The notes: generated by a model from the sequence alone, not told the origin. A DNA stretch of 25,000 nt from Penaeus vannamei (GCF_042767895.1 NC_091569.1:6289159-6314158), one strand, 5' to 3'. Shown: positions 1 through 16,300, counted from the stretch's first letter. Numbers and translations are program-made.

Positions 1-5249
<5,249 letters not shown>

Positions 5250-6410
5250 CTGAAAGGAGAAAAGACAACAATTAATCATCAGACACGACAAGTAAGGAGA
5301 GTGATCTAATTAACTCTACGGGACATGCGCCATCTTTCGGAACCGGAACACTGCGGGGTGCGCATATAGACACGGCGAGCAAAGCCTATACATTCTGACA
5401 AACACTCCCAACCCAGACAGAGAGGCGGGAACCCATCACCCAAACTACGACAAACACCAAAAGCCTTCAACAAAACACGACCTCATAAAAAAATCAGATT
5501 TCCCCAAAACCAACCACAAAATGAACACCCCGCCATGGGACCCGCAACACACGAGCGAGTGCCACCGCGTGCCAGTGCCTCTCCCGGTGGCACCCTCTTC
5601 CCGACGAGGTACCAGGCGTCGGGAGGTGCTTCCTGCCGGCGCTGTTGACTACGGGCGTACTCTGGGACTGCGGGCGTGCGTATGCTAATGGCGCCGAGTT
5701 TATTTCCCTGATGAATGGGTTCTGGCGGGCGCCCGGGCTCATTACATCTAACCGCATTACAGTTAATGGGGCAACTGTTTGTGATGTTAGTACAAAGCCG
5801 AGGATTTTTAAACTGACCTTATTTGTATAACTGAAAAAAGACGCAAAATGTCTCTATATATGAATAAATAATGGATGTAAAGATATACATACAATGACTA
5901 AGAATATGTAAAAAAGAAGTAAATTGTCTTTATAGATGAATAAATATCAGATGAAAAAATATATGTATAAAAGGGATGACGAGAAGGAAAATGGTGTTAT
6001 CTCCTTTAAAAAAATAAAACAAGGGGTGACTAAAACAAACCCTTTAAATCCTCCATTTCCTATTTCCATTCCGCCTAAACAATACACCTGTCATACTAAG
6101 TACAGAAGACATACTGCGGGGTCGCGACGTAATGAAGGTCGGGAGCAGCGCGACGTGATAATTAACGACCTAATTATTTCTTAATTAACCGAGACAATGG
6201 ACTCCGAAGCACAAGGACCTGAAACCTTGCTGTCTGTCACACGAGCGCCGCAATCAACGCAGGTATGACAACAATAACAGTCTTTCCCGCCGCGAATGGA
6301 AGTCAATAGGAAGTTGTATTGGTGGCGACTGCTTTGTAATTGCTGTGTCTGTTTTGGCGACAATGATGAGCATTTGGGGACGAAATACCTCGACACGATC
6401 GTGCTTTCTG
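5250..6410. other. Non-repetitive sequence upstream of exon a
   Basis: No gene seen. It begins as the intron 5' of exon a. It includes a GC-rich, CpG-containing island at about 5530-5750 (with an octamer-like ATGCTAAT at 5684-5691) and AT-rich sequence at 5790-6060. The missing 5' CLCA exon(s) were looked for here by the expected GYENI-type motif and a phase-0 donor, without success. Confidence 0.6.
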
Positions 6411-6886
6411 TTGGGGTAAGAGAGCGAGGAGAGAAAGAGAGGGAGAAAGAGAGGGAGAGAGAAAGAAGGGGAGAGGGAAAGAGAGAGAGAGGGAGGAAGA
6501 GGAGAGGGTGAGAGAGAAGAGAGAAAAATTGAAAGAGAGAGAGAAAAAAAAATGAAAGAGACGAAACAGAAACAGAAACCTCGATGTAGACACGAAACAG
6601 AAGAACCAAACCAGCCAGCCAGACAGACAGACAGACAGACAGACAAAGCGACCAGAAGCCCCAGACGCGAGGACGCCCCCGCACCAGGTGACGTCGGATC
6701 GGGAGCGGCCGTCGCGCCCATCCCGGCCTCTGACGGCGCCATCAAAAGCCGACTCGGACCGCGATTCTATTCCGTGTGGACTTCGGATGTCGTCGGAGGC
6801 AGAGCGGAGAGCAGCGCGCGTGAGGGTTTGCTGAGAATAGGGCGACGACGAGTGGGAAGGATGGTGGAAGGGAAGAGAGAGAGAGG

Positions 6887-6976
<90 letters not shown>

Positions 6977-7075
6977 GAGAGAGAGAAAGAGAAAGAGAAA
7001 GAGAAAGAGAAAGAGAGAGAGAGAGCAAAAGAGAAATAGAAATAGAAAGAAAGAAAGAGAGAGAGAGAAGGAAGA
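6411..7075. repeat. Two GA-rich purine tracts around a GC-rich island
   Basis: GA-rich sequence at 6419-6550, a short (CAGA)n at about 6608-6642, a GC-rich non-repetitive island at about 6650-6860 containing TGACGTCG, then a long (GA)n with GAAA interruptions at 6873-7075. Long open frames across it (for example 241 codons on the minus strand) are Leu-Ser translations of the repeat and are not annotated. Confidence 0.9.
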
Positions 7076-7080
7076 GGACA

Positions 7081-7560
7081 GAACAACCGACTCCGCATCG
7101 AAAGAAAGAAAAAAATCAAGGCATAAAAAATCACGCGATATAAACCACAGACACACAAACCCATAGAAGGGTCACGAAATAAACAAAAAAATGTTCTCAA
7201 ACCACCAACTCACACATCACGGGATGCTCAGTGAACCAAGCGCACTTTCTCGCAACACTTAACACCCTTATACGGACGCCCTTATACACCTGGGAGCATT
7301 CTAAGTGTTTGTGTCCACACATCTGGTCAGTCTAAGGTGCCGTTATTCTAAGGAACCCTTCGGAGCTTTCGCCTTACCTAAAATATTGCCTTTTATTCTT
7401 TCTGTTTCTCTGTTTGTCTCTTTATTTTCTCTTTTTAAAACTGTTCCTTCGACCCCTATTTAAAAGAATGAAACTCAGTTATGTACATGAATCAACCGTC
7501 CCTTTCTATCTAGTGTTTTATCCTCCCAATGCTTCTCTTCCCATAACCCAAATATCAAAC
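7081..7560. other. AT-rich non-repetitive stretch
   Basis: No coding potential, RNA gene or clear repeat was seen here; a T-rich part lies at about 7385-7440. Confidence 0.5.
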
Positions 7561-7810
7561 AAAAATAAAATCCAAAAATCTACCAGAAAAAAAAAAATCC
7601 ATAAATGTACCAGAAAACATAAAATCCAAAAACCTACAAAAAAAAAAATAAATCCAAAAACATAGAAGAAAAAAAACACATAAAATCCAAAAACCTACCA
7701 GAAGAAAAAAAACATAAAATCCAAAAATCTACCAGAAGAAAAAAAACATAAAATCCAAAAACCTACCAGAAAAATGTAAATCCAAAAATCTACCATAAAA
7801 AAAACATAAA
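7561..7810. repeat. A-rich minisatellite, period about 35 bp
   Basis: Repeated words AAATCCAAAAAYCTACCAG separated by runs of 6-9 A, about seven imperfect copies. Only adenine-run length and a C/T change in the core vary appreciably. Confidence 0.85.
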
Positions 7811-8060
7811 ATACCCCAACTCAACCATACCACAACAACGCGAGTATGTGTGTCCAGAAGGCGATTAAACTCCGCCCGTTACCCTTTTAACGCCCCGAAA
7901 AGGGAATCAAATACCGGAGTGTTCATCGCCGCTTCAGCCGCCGCGCCGCCCTTGCTGCCGCCCGCCCCTGAGGAGGAGAATTCGCCCCCCGATAGCGCCG
8001 CGACGTGACAAAAGGCGCCGATTTATCTCGCTGACCCGACGGGACTCGGCGGTGTGCCTT
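7811..8060. other. GC-rich CpG-containing island
   Basis: Non-repetitive sequence with GCCGCCGCGCCGCCC-type runs at about 7927-7970 and frequent CpG up to 8050, immediately before a purine tract. No open frame with gene-like composition. Confidence 0.4.
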
Positions 8061-8335
8061 TCGGAGGGAGAGGGGGAAGGGGGGGAAGGGAGGGGGAGGG
8101 GAGGGAGAGGGGTGAAAGAGAGGGGGATGGGGGGAAGGGAGGGGGAGAGTGAGGGAGGGAGTGGGGGAGGGAGAGGAGGGGGAAGGTGAAAGAGAGGAGG
8201 AGGGAGAAGAGAGGAGGGAAAGGGAGGGAGGGAGGGAGGAGGGGGAGAGAGAGTAGATAGAGAGATAGATAGATAGAGAGAGAGAGAGACAGAGGCAGAA
8301 AGAGAGAGAGAGAGAGAGAGACGGAAACAGACACA
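8061..8335. repeat. Purine-only GGGA/GA tract with (GATA)n
   Basis: Almost pure A/G on the plus strand: GGGGAAGGG and GGGAGG words, then (GATA) and (GA)n towards 8330. The strand asymmetry and G runs make triplex or G-quadruplex structure possible. Confidence 0.9.
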
Positions 8336-8600
8336 TTTAGAAACACACAAACAAAAATAAAAACAAAAAACAAAAATCAAGAGAAAGACCACAAAGCGAG
8401 AACCACAAAATCCCTCCCCACCCTACCCCCATCCCCCTAAAAAACTACTTATCCAAACCCCCCCAAAAGTTCTCTCAAGTTTCCTAATGAGTAAAACGGC
8501 AAAGACAAAAACAAAATGGCGGCCGCGGAAATCCGTTGAGATTCTGGCGGTTTAAACTAGCCCCGCCCTCGCTCGTTCGTGTGATCGGAGGGAAATTTTG
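8336..8600. other. Non-repetitive stretch with YY1-like and GC-box motifs
   Basis: It contains AAAATGGCGGCC at 8513-8524 (fits the YY1/Pho core AANATGGCGGC) and a GC box CCCCGCCC near 8562. No gene seen. Confidence 0.4.
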
Positions 8601-8603
8601 ATC

Positions 8604-8935
8604 GTAGAATATGCTTGTCTACGAAAAGGAGGGAGGGAGGGAGGGAGGGAGAGAGAGGGAGAGAGAATATGCATGTCTACGAAAAGGAGGGAGGGAGGGA
8701 GGGAGAGAGAGGGAGAGAGAATATGTATGTCTACGAAAAGGAGGGAAGGAGGGAGGGAGAGAGTAAATTTTGATCGTAGAATATACATATCTACGAAAAG
8801 GAAGGAGGGAGGGAGGGAGAGAGAATAAGTATGTTTACGAAAAGGAGGGACGGAGGGAGGGAGGGAGGGAGGGAGGGAGGGAGAGAGAGAGAAAATTTTG
8901 ATCGTAGAATATGCATGTCTATGAAAACGAGGCCG
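8604..8935. repeat. Hairpin-plus-purine minisatellite, six copies
   Basis: Six copies of a unit with core GAATATGCATGTCTACGAAA followed by (GGGA)n and (GA)n of variable length. In full copies (starting about 8600, 8772 and 8900) the core is preceded by TTTTGATCGTA, so TCGTAGA and TCTACGA form a 7-bp inverted repeat around a 9-base loop (the last copy has one change). In the others the left arm has been replaced by GA. Confidence 0.85.
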
Positions 8936-8990
8936 TGATGTGTACGTGAGTAACGAGTGACGAGTGGCTGTCATGTCATCGGAGGAGGTG

Positions 8991-9400
8991 AAGTGAGGGA
9001 AGGGGGGAGGGGGAGGGGGAAGGGCGTGATGGGAGGAAGGGGGGGGGAGGGAGGAAAGGAGTGGAATGGGGTGAGGGGGAAGGGAGTGGAGAAGGGAGGA
9101 ATGGGGAAGGGCGTGGATGGAAGAAGGGGGGGAGGGGGGAAAGGAGTGGAATGGGGGAGGGGGAAAGGGAGTGGAAGGGGAGGAATGGGGGGGCGGGGAG
9201 GGAGGGTAGCCCAGACCTTGCTGTAGAGAAACGATACATATTTATGACTTTACACTCGAGGAAATCCCTGTGAATTGAAGGGATTTCTGAGTATTGAAAT
9301 CACAAAGGGATTTTCACTCCACCTCTCCTGTGTCGTGCTCGGTAGGGGATGGGGGTGGGGAGGGGGCAGCAAGAGGGGGTGGGGTGGGGTGGGGGGGGTG
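8991..9400. repeat. G-rich purine tract and GGGGT tract
   Basis: At 8991-9207 are runs of 3-8 G separated by A or AT; at about 9340-9400 GGGGT and GGGGTGGGGTGGGGTGG. Both have four or more closely spaced G runs, the formal requirement for G-quadruplex folding. Non-repetitive sequence lies between them at about 9210-9330, including a GGGATTT that occurs twice near a short inverted repeat (9265-9310). Confidence 0.85.
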
Positions 9401-9495
9401 CACAACGATTGATATGTTCGGTTACCTAGCCTTTGTCTGTTTTCAATATATTCTATATTCATATTTATTCTAACGCACTTGAATCGGTTTGTAAA

Positions 9496-9681
<186 letters not shown>

Positions 9682-9929
9682 GCCAAGAATATAACATTTC
9701 AAAAAACATCAATTTCCCGCACTGCCCTCCGCAAGAGCCATCTTCCATTCTCGCTCCTTCCCCGTTATGCTTTTCTTCACAATCTTCTTCCACCTTACGT
9801 AACCATCTGACATCTCTCTCAGCATAATGGAATACAACAACAACAACAATAACAATAAATCTCCATCTTTACGAGGAATTACTAACGATGCTTCTCCGGC
9901 TCACACACAATTCTTGTTTTGTTTTGCTT

Positions 9930-10046
9930 TCTCTTTTTGTATGTTTTTGTTTTTCTTTCTTTCTGTCCTTCGCGTTTCTCGTCGTGGTTTTCGGTGCTTG
10001 TCTAATTTTTTACTTTTCTGTCTGTCTGTATGTCTCTCTCTTTCTC

Positions 10047-10123
<77 letters not shown>

Positions 10124-10375
10124 GCCTGTTTGTGTCTATTTTTGTCCGTCTGTATCTGTCGCTATCTCTGTCTCTCTGACTCCCTTCTTTCTCCTTCCCT
10201 CTCCCATCCCTCCATCTATCCCTCTCTCTCCCTCCCTCCCTACCTCTCCTTCCCTCTCTCTCTCCTATCCCTCCCTACATCTCCCTCCCATCCCTCCATA
10301 TCTCTCCCTCCCATCCCTCCCTACCTCACCCTCCCTCTCCCTCCCTCCCTCTCCCTCCCTCTCTCCCACACACAC
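9930..10375. repeat. Pyrimidine-rich tract with (TC)n and CCCTCC
   Basis: Pure (TC)n at about 10050-10124, then CTCCCTCC and CCATCCCTCC words to 10370. Overlapping open frames of up to 240 codons on the plus strand are Ser/Leu/Pro translations of it. Confidence 0.9.
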
Positions 10376-10552
10376 CTGGGCATCATCCCTCCGACCGGAA
10401 GCTATCCCAATCGCCTCTGAGAAATCCCCATCACTTCCCACAATGGATTTCCCGTTACAAAGCCGTGGCGTCGGGAACATCTGTGACAATGCACGAGAGG
10501 CGGAGGAGGGACAGTGTGGGAGCTGTCGGCAATACGTAGCAATTTCTCTCCG
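10376..10552. other. Short non-repetitive segment between pyrimidine tracts
   Basis: Unique sequence with balanced composition; nothing recognisable. Confidence 0.4.
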
Positions 10553-10921
10553 TTGTCTCTTATTGTTTTTTCTCTCTTTCCTGTCTGTCTGTCTGTCTGT
10601 TTGGGTCTAAATCTATGTCTCTCTGTCCCTGTCTCTTTCTCCCTTCTTCTCTCTTTCTCTTTCCTTCTCACCCTTTCTCTCCTATTTTTTCTCTCTCTTT
10701 CTTTCTCTCTCTTCTTCTCTATTTCTCCATCCTCTCTTTCTCTTTCCATCTCACCCTTTCTCACCTTCTCTCTCTCTCTTTCTCCCTTCTTCTCTCTCTC
10801 TCCATTCTTCTCTCCTTGTTTTTCCTTCTTGTTTTCTCACCCTTTCTCTCCTCTCTCTTTCCCCCTCTCCCCCTCTCTCTCCCTCCACCCCCCTCCCTCT
10901 CAATTCCTCCCTCCCTCCCTC
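10553..10921. repeat. Pyrimidine-rich tract (TC/TTTC/CCCT)
   Basis: Nearly continuous C/T on the plus strand, including (CTGT)n at about 10580-10600 and CCCTCC towards the right end. Confidence 0.9.
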
Positions 10922-11069
10922 ATTAGTGAATGAACTGATTACAAAAAATCAGACACGACCGCCGTACCGCGTCCTGACTCAACCAGGGAGTTTCAGTGAG
11001 CTCTGTTGGGCCGTAATTATAGTGATCCACCTGTTCTCCCTCTCGGGTCCGAGTCATGACGTAACGACA

Positions 11070-11245
11070 GGCGGGGAGGGAGGGAAGGAGGGTAGGGGGG
11101 TTAGGGAGGGATAAAGGGAAAGAGGGAGGGAAGGGGTGAGGGAGGGAGGGAAGGGGGGAGAGAGGGAGGGAGGGAGGGAGGGAAGGAGGGAAAGAGAGAG
11201 AGAGGGAGAGAGAGTGAGAGAGAGGGGGGGGGGGAGAGAAACAGA
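11070..11245. repeat. Purine tract GGGA/GA
   Basis: GGGAGGGAAGG words, then (GA)n and a run of about 11 G near 11225-11235. It is complementary in composition to the pyrimidine tract ending at 10921. Confidence 0.9.
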
Positions 11246-11446
11246 CATACAGAAAGACAGACAACTCCCGCATATATACTTATACACAAACATCTTTTCG
11301 ATAGACATACCCCCCCCATCTATCCCTAACAGATACCTTTTTCCCAGCACACATACGCACACACACACAAACAAACTTCCCTCCCCACACAGACACAACC
11401 TCCCCCCTCCTCTCTCCCCCCATAACTACAAACCCCCTCTCACGCA

Positions 11447-11581
11447 CATACATACATATACACACATACATACATACATATACACACATACATACATACA
11501 TATACACACATACATACATACATATACACACATACATACATACATATACACACATACATACATACATATACACACATACAT
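11447..11581. repeat. 22-bp tandem repeat of CATA and TACACA
   Basis: About six near-identical copies of a unit made of four CATA words plus TACACA. It is flanked by C-rich low-complexity sequence at 11300-11446 and 11582-11698. Confidence 0.88.
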
Positions 11582-11714
11582 ATCCCCTTCCCACCACCAC
11601 ATACACACAACACCCCTCCCTCCCTATCCCCAACATACAACCCCCTCCCTTTCTCCCTTTCCCCCCCCCCCCTCACCCACCCCATCACCTCAACCCGCTA
11701 ACGTAAAAAAAGAC

Positions 11715-11743
<29 letters not shown>
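11715..11743 (+). repeat. Poly(A) tract
   Basis: About 29 A in a row after AAAAAAAGAC. It could be a retroposon tail, but the upstream sequence is C-rich simple sequence and no element body or target-site duplication is evident. Confidence 0.8.
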
Positions 11744-11746
<3 letters not shown>

Positions 11747-11961
11747 TTACCTCACAGAAATGACAGCGTTTGGTGGGACCGCAAGATATGTGCACATCAG
11801 CTGTTCCCCAAAGGATGATTACCAGCCAGTCTCGAAATGGAATCATTGAATGCTGATGCTGATGATGTTGTTCCAGCGCAGGAGATGAATTGGAACAAGG
11901 GGGATGCTGGCGAGATGCTGGATGGAGGGGGGGGGCGGTGCATGCGAGATGTACTGTGGAG
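11744..11961. other. Non-repetitive segment with a small hairpin
   Basis: It contains an 8-bp perfect inverted repeat, TTGTTCCA at 11868-11875 and TGGAACAA at 11891-11898, with a 15-base loop. No gene seen. Confidence 0.5.
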
Positions 11962-12553
11962 GTGAATGCTGGTTTTTTATCAATCTATCATTTTTTTTTA
12001 TTATTATATCAATTATTTTTATATTATTTTTATTATATCAATCTATCTTTTTTATTATATCAATTATTTTCATTATATTATTTTTATTATATCAATTATT
12101 TTCATTATATTATTTCTATTATATCAATTATTTTCATTATACTATTTTTATTATATCGATTATTTTCATTATATTATTTTTATTATATAAATTATTTTCA
12201 TTATATTATTTTTATTATATAAATTATTTTCATTATATTATTCTTATTATATAAATTATTTTCATTATATTATTTTTATTATATAAATTATTTTCATTAT
12301 ATTATTTTTATTATATAAATTATTTTCATTATATTATTTTTATTATATCAATTATTTTCATTATATTATTTTTATTATATAAATTATTTTCATTATATTA
12401 TTTTTATTATATCAAACTATCATTTTTTTCTTGGCTATTCATTATTGTTATTATCATTTGTACACCAAAGAGATGAATGCTGGTTTCTTTTTTTTATCAA
12501 TCTATTTCTTTTCATTTTTTGGCTATTAATTATGTTAATTACCATTTGCACAC
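11962..12553. repeat. About 85-bp duplicated segment, left copy interrupted by an array
   Basis: Words TGAATGCTGGTTT, ATCAATCTAT, TTGGCTATT and CATTTG-ACACC occur in the same order twice: once spread over 11962-12466 and once compactly at 12471-12553. The left copy is interrupted after ATCAATCTAT by the AT-rich array at about 12035-12412. Confidence 0.75.
12035..12412. repeat. AT-rich minisatellite, 32-bp unit
   Basis: About eleven copies built from ATTATTTTCATTATATTA and TTTTTATTATAT. A middle position varies between TCAATT and AAATT types: the TCAATT form dominates at the left, AAATT in the middle, with TCAATT again near the right. Confidence 0.9.
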
Positions 12554-12935
12554 CTGCTGATTTATTTAAAGTGTTATTAGGGAGTTGTGTATCGTTACTG
12601 TTTGGTATTTACTGTTTTTTTTTCTATTGGTATTTGAAAGTTGTGGTAAGTATGGAATTAATGATGATGATGTTAATTCTGCATAACTAATGATAATCAT
12701 ATAACCCCCCAAAATACCTTGGTTGTTCAGCTGTGCGTATTGTTACAACACGTCAAATATTATAACTTTATGGTCCATAATATTATCATTATCATTTTAC
12801 CTTTTTCAATATATCATAATCGTCATTTCTCTGGTTTCATGTTATGATTATTATTTGTTCTATCGATGTTTGTTTAGATCAGTAACACTATACATTACAG
12901 CAATCGTAATAAGGATTGTTAGTATTATGCTGTTA
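12554..12935. other. AT-rich non-repetitive sequence
   Basis: Short ATG and ATT triplet clusters occur, but no supported gene or ordered repeat. Confidence 0.4.
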
Positions 12936-13362
12936 TCACCACCATCATCATCATCAAAATCATCCTTATCATCACCATCATCATTAATACATAATCACCA
13001 TCATTATTACATCACCATCATCATTAATACATAATCACCATCATCATTATCATATCATCACCATCATCTTTATCATCATTACTACATCATCACCACCATC
13101 TTTATCATCACCATCATTACTACATCATCACCATCATCTTTATCATCATCACCATCATTACTACATCATCACCATCATTATCATCATCACCATCATCTTT
13201 ATCATCATCACCATCATTACTACATCATCACCATCATTATCATCATCACCATCATCTTTATCATCATCACCATCATTACTACATCATCACCATCATTATC
13301 ATCATCATCACCATCATTTTTATCATCATCACCATCATTACTACATCATCCACATCATCATC
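12936..13362. repeat. Imperfect (CAT)n with higher-order structure
   Basis: Trinucleotide CAT/ATC repeat. Variant triplets (CTT, ACT, CAC) recur in the same order: the phrase ATCATTACTACATCATC appears at least five times, giving a longer repeated block of roughly 55-65 bases. Confidence 0.9.
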
Positions 13363-13560
13363 ACTATCAACCTCTCTAACAGACATGTTTAGTAAGTCAG
13401 AAACAAAATACTTAATTCCTCGACGCATTTCGAATTCTTAAATCGATCTTAAGATTACGTTTACTACTCCTATTTACCCATTTACCTTAGGAATATTTAC
13501 TCATTATCATTAATTCCTATTTACTCATTTACTTTAGGAATACCAAGGCAACCACAAGGT
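13363..13560. other. Non-repetitive AT-rich stretch with a short duplication
   Basis: The words CTATTTACYCATTTACYTTAGGAAT occur twice (about 13470 and 13527) roughly 57 bp apart, given here in degenerate form; otherwise nothing recognisable. Confidence 0.5.
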
Positions 13561-13565
13561 GTAGA

Positions 13566-13977
13566 AGGGAGGGGGGGGGGGAGGAGAGCGGCGGCGAAAG
13601 GGGTGAGGGGTGGGGGTGGGGTGGGGGTGGACCAACATGGTATATAATTACTTTGAAACAAAATAATGTTGAGCAATCAAGCCTCAGGCCTTTTACACCT
13701 AGGGCACCCCCTCCCCACCCCCATTCATCCCCTCCTGACTATACCCCCACTCCCTTCCTTTAACCTCCCTCCCCTCCCTCCACCCCTTCTTCCCTCTCCC
13801 ACCCTCCCTTAATCCCTTCCCTCCTCCCTCAACCCTTTCCCCCACCCCCACCCCGCCTTTAACACCCCAATCCTTCTCTACCCCCCTTAATCCCCCTCTC
13901 TCTCCGTTCCTTCCCCCCTCTCCTCCCTCCCTCCCTCCCCCCCCCTCTCCCCGCTCCCTCCCTCCCCCTCCCCCCTC
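13566..13977. repeat. G-rich then C-rich low-complexity blocks
   Basis: G-rich at 13566-13632 (GGGGTGGGGGTGG), a unique spacer at 13633-13700, then C/T-rich at 13700-13977 (CCCTCC). Together they form an imperfect large-scale inverted arrangement. Confidence 0.8.
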
Positions 13978-14767
13978 GGCCATGACTCCCCGCCCCAGAA
14001 AATAAATGGACTTCATTACCCACCGGCCCGCATTTAAAGTTTCCTTCATTTACTTGATCGAATCACAGGGCGGGGTGATCACAGGGCAGAAAATACCCTT
14101 CTGTCCGGGTCCCATCTAACAACGGGCGCGGGTAATGGATGGTTTGTAAACATTCCCGCTTCTGGAACAATCTGTTGGGTGATACGGACACCTGATCACG
14201 TGGGGCCGGTGCAGTGGACAGAATCGCATTTATCAGATTTTTTGTTTCTTTTTTTTTTGAACTAGAGATTTTTTTTTGTTCGTTTATGACTCCGAATTCC
14301 GTCCCATTGAAAAATAAATAAAACACGTGGTACGTTAAGCTATGCGCCGAAACAAGACAAAGATTAAGAAAAAGAAAAAGAAAAGAAATAAAAATCAACC
14401 ATTACCATTCCTACGTAAGTTTATTTACAACTCCTGACTTATGTCCTTTTCGTTTCGTGATAAAAAAAAAAAGACGAACGCTTCCCGCCATTCCAGAGCG
14501 CCGCCGCCGCCATGTTGTCCGTCGGCTGTTTCGAATTCGCGCGTTCGTTTCCAATTGTGATTTCTTTACTAACGAAGCCGAGATACTAAAACAGGTGAAG
14601 AGCTGAATAAGTGAGCGGGAAAATTCCCATTTGTATTCTAATAAGGTTGAATGAAAGGCAAGCGTATGCAGATTCTACATTGTTGTTTTCTTCATATCTG
14701 AATGCACTCCCTCAATTACGGTTTACCATATCTGTCTTTGAATTCGACAACGACAACTCCTGTGATA
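13978..14767. other. Non-repetitive island
   Basis: It contains CACGTG E-boxes near 14195 and 14325, a YY1-like GCCGCCATGTT (minus strand AACATGGCGGC) at 14506-14516, and GGACTTCATTACC at 14009-14021. A hydrophobic minus-strand frame at 14063-14398 has no ATG start and is not called. Confidence 0.4.
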
Positions 14768-14973
<206 letters not shown>

Positions 14974-15139
14974 CTGATTACTGTAGTCGTAATGTAAGCA
15001 AAGCTAATATAGTTGTTTTTCGGTAATCAAAACATCACAAAATGACCAGTTATGTAGAACTTAATCAGTATGAATTCTTTACCACCAAATACATACCTTT
15101 ACACATTCAATATTCAAATGAGCATCTTTACCCGAACGC

Positions 15140-15530
15140 GGATGTGTTGCAAGATGGCGCACAAGAAAGACGAAATCTCTTTGAACATCCGGAATAAATA
15201 CCCTGATGCATAATTCCCTCTACTTCATCTATTTAACCTCATGTTGCAAGATGGCTCGTAAAGACAGACTTTCCGCCGACTTTCCGCTTCCGTTGCGAGC
15301 GAGCATTGCAAGCATCCTCGACTGTCTGTTCTCCCACACTCCACTTAATTGGCTGAGCGCGATTAACGTCATCATCCCCGATCGTCGTCTGCTATGATGT
15401 CGGGAGTTTAATCAACCGTAATCAACATGGAACTACCTCATCATGTTGCCGGGATAATTGCAGACTTTGTTGCACCTCCGCCTGGCTTCAGTGTCGCCGC
15501 GGTGGCCTGCTCCCAGGAGGTTAGGTGCAC
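15140..15530 (+). promoter_or_regulatory. Candidate promoter or 5' exon region, unproven
   Basis: Unique sequence with paired TGTTGCAAGATGGC motifs (15145-15158 and 15242-15255), an inverted CCAAT box ATTGGCT (15348-15354) followed by ACGTCATC, and then an ATG at 15427 opening a 31-codon non-repetitive frame (MELPHHVAGIIADFVAPPPG...) that ends at a possible weak donor GAG|GTTAGG (15519/15520). I do not recognise the peptide. It could equally be intronic or intergenic sequence. Confidence 0.2.
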
Positions 15531-15683
15531 ACACGCTCATAGGCATGTACGTGTAGATACATACGTACAGGTATGTACACGTATGTACATACGCTGGTTC
15601 GTACGGATGCGAAAGATGTAAAACAACGGTATTACAGCCCGACACTGACGCACACATATGTACGAAAAAAAAACTTACAACTT

Positions 15684-16012
15684 ACACACACACACACACA
15701 CACACATACACACAAAGAAAACGCAACACGCACTCGAAACACAACACAACATGCTCACAACACAACATGCTCATAACACAACATGCTCACAACACAACAA
15801 CACATGCTCATAACACAACATGCTCACAACACAACAACAACACATGCTCACAACACAACACATGCTCATAACACAACATGCTCACAACACAACAACAACA
15901 CATGCTCACAACACAACACAACAATATTCTCACAACACAACATGCTCACAACACAACAACACAACATGCTCACAACACAACACAACATGCTCACAACACA
16001 AACACACACACG
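15684..16012. repeat. (AC)n plus ACAACATGCTCAC minisatellite
   Basis: Short AC array at 15684-15710, then from about 15735 roughly fifteen copies of an A/C-rich unit of 16 to about 21 bp around CATGCTCAYAACACAACA, with CAACA insertions of variable number. Confidence 0.88.
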
Positions 16013-16186
16013 CGCTTTCCCAACCCCGCATTCCAGCCCCCCCCCCCCTCTTCAACAAGCTTCAGTCACTCAACTTCATTTGCATCTGGCGGCCTCTTGC
16101 TCAATGCGGCCTTTCTGTGTGCGTGCGGTGGTGACAGGAGGCCTCGGTGACAGACGCGCACATGGGAGTACACACGTGGAGTAACG

Positions 16187-16300
16187 TCAGCGGTTGCACA
16201 TACACGGACAGCGGTTATGTACACACGCGCACGGGGACAGCGGTTATGTACACACGCACACGGGGACAGCGGTTATGTATACACGGACACGCACAGGGAA
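16187..16300. repeat. 34-bp tandem repeat, about three copies
   Basis: Phrase GGACAGCGGTTATGTA followed by CACACG words occurs three times at near-constant spacing. Confidence 0.8.

Noticed and set aside
5494..5757. 87-codon minus-strand frame in a GC-rich island directly upstream of exon a
   Set aside because: It has no similarity to CLCA N-termini and no signal peptide, and I see no convincing donor giving phase 0.
6303..7028. 241-codon minus-strand frame beginning Leu-Ser repeats
   Set aside because: It is the translation of a (GA)n array followed by GA-rich sequence. The other two frames are also open across the repeat, and there is no domain or codon-like composition.
14063..14398. Minus-strand frame with a signal-peptide-like start, considered as the missing CLCA 5' exon
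   Set aside because: It begins at TTG, not ATG. The hydrophobic part is a TTTTC-rich stretch, and the downstream residues show no CLCA N-terminal pattern such as GYENI.
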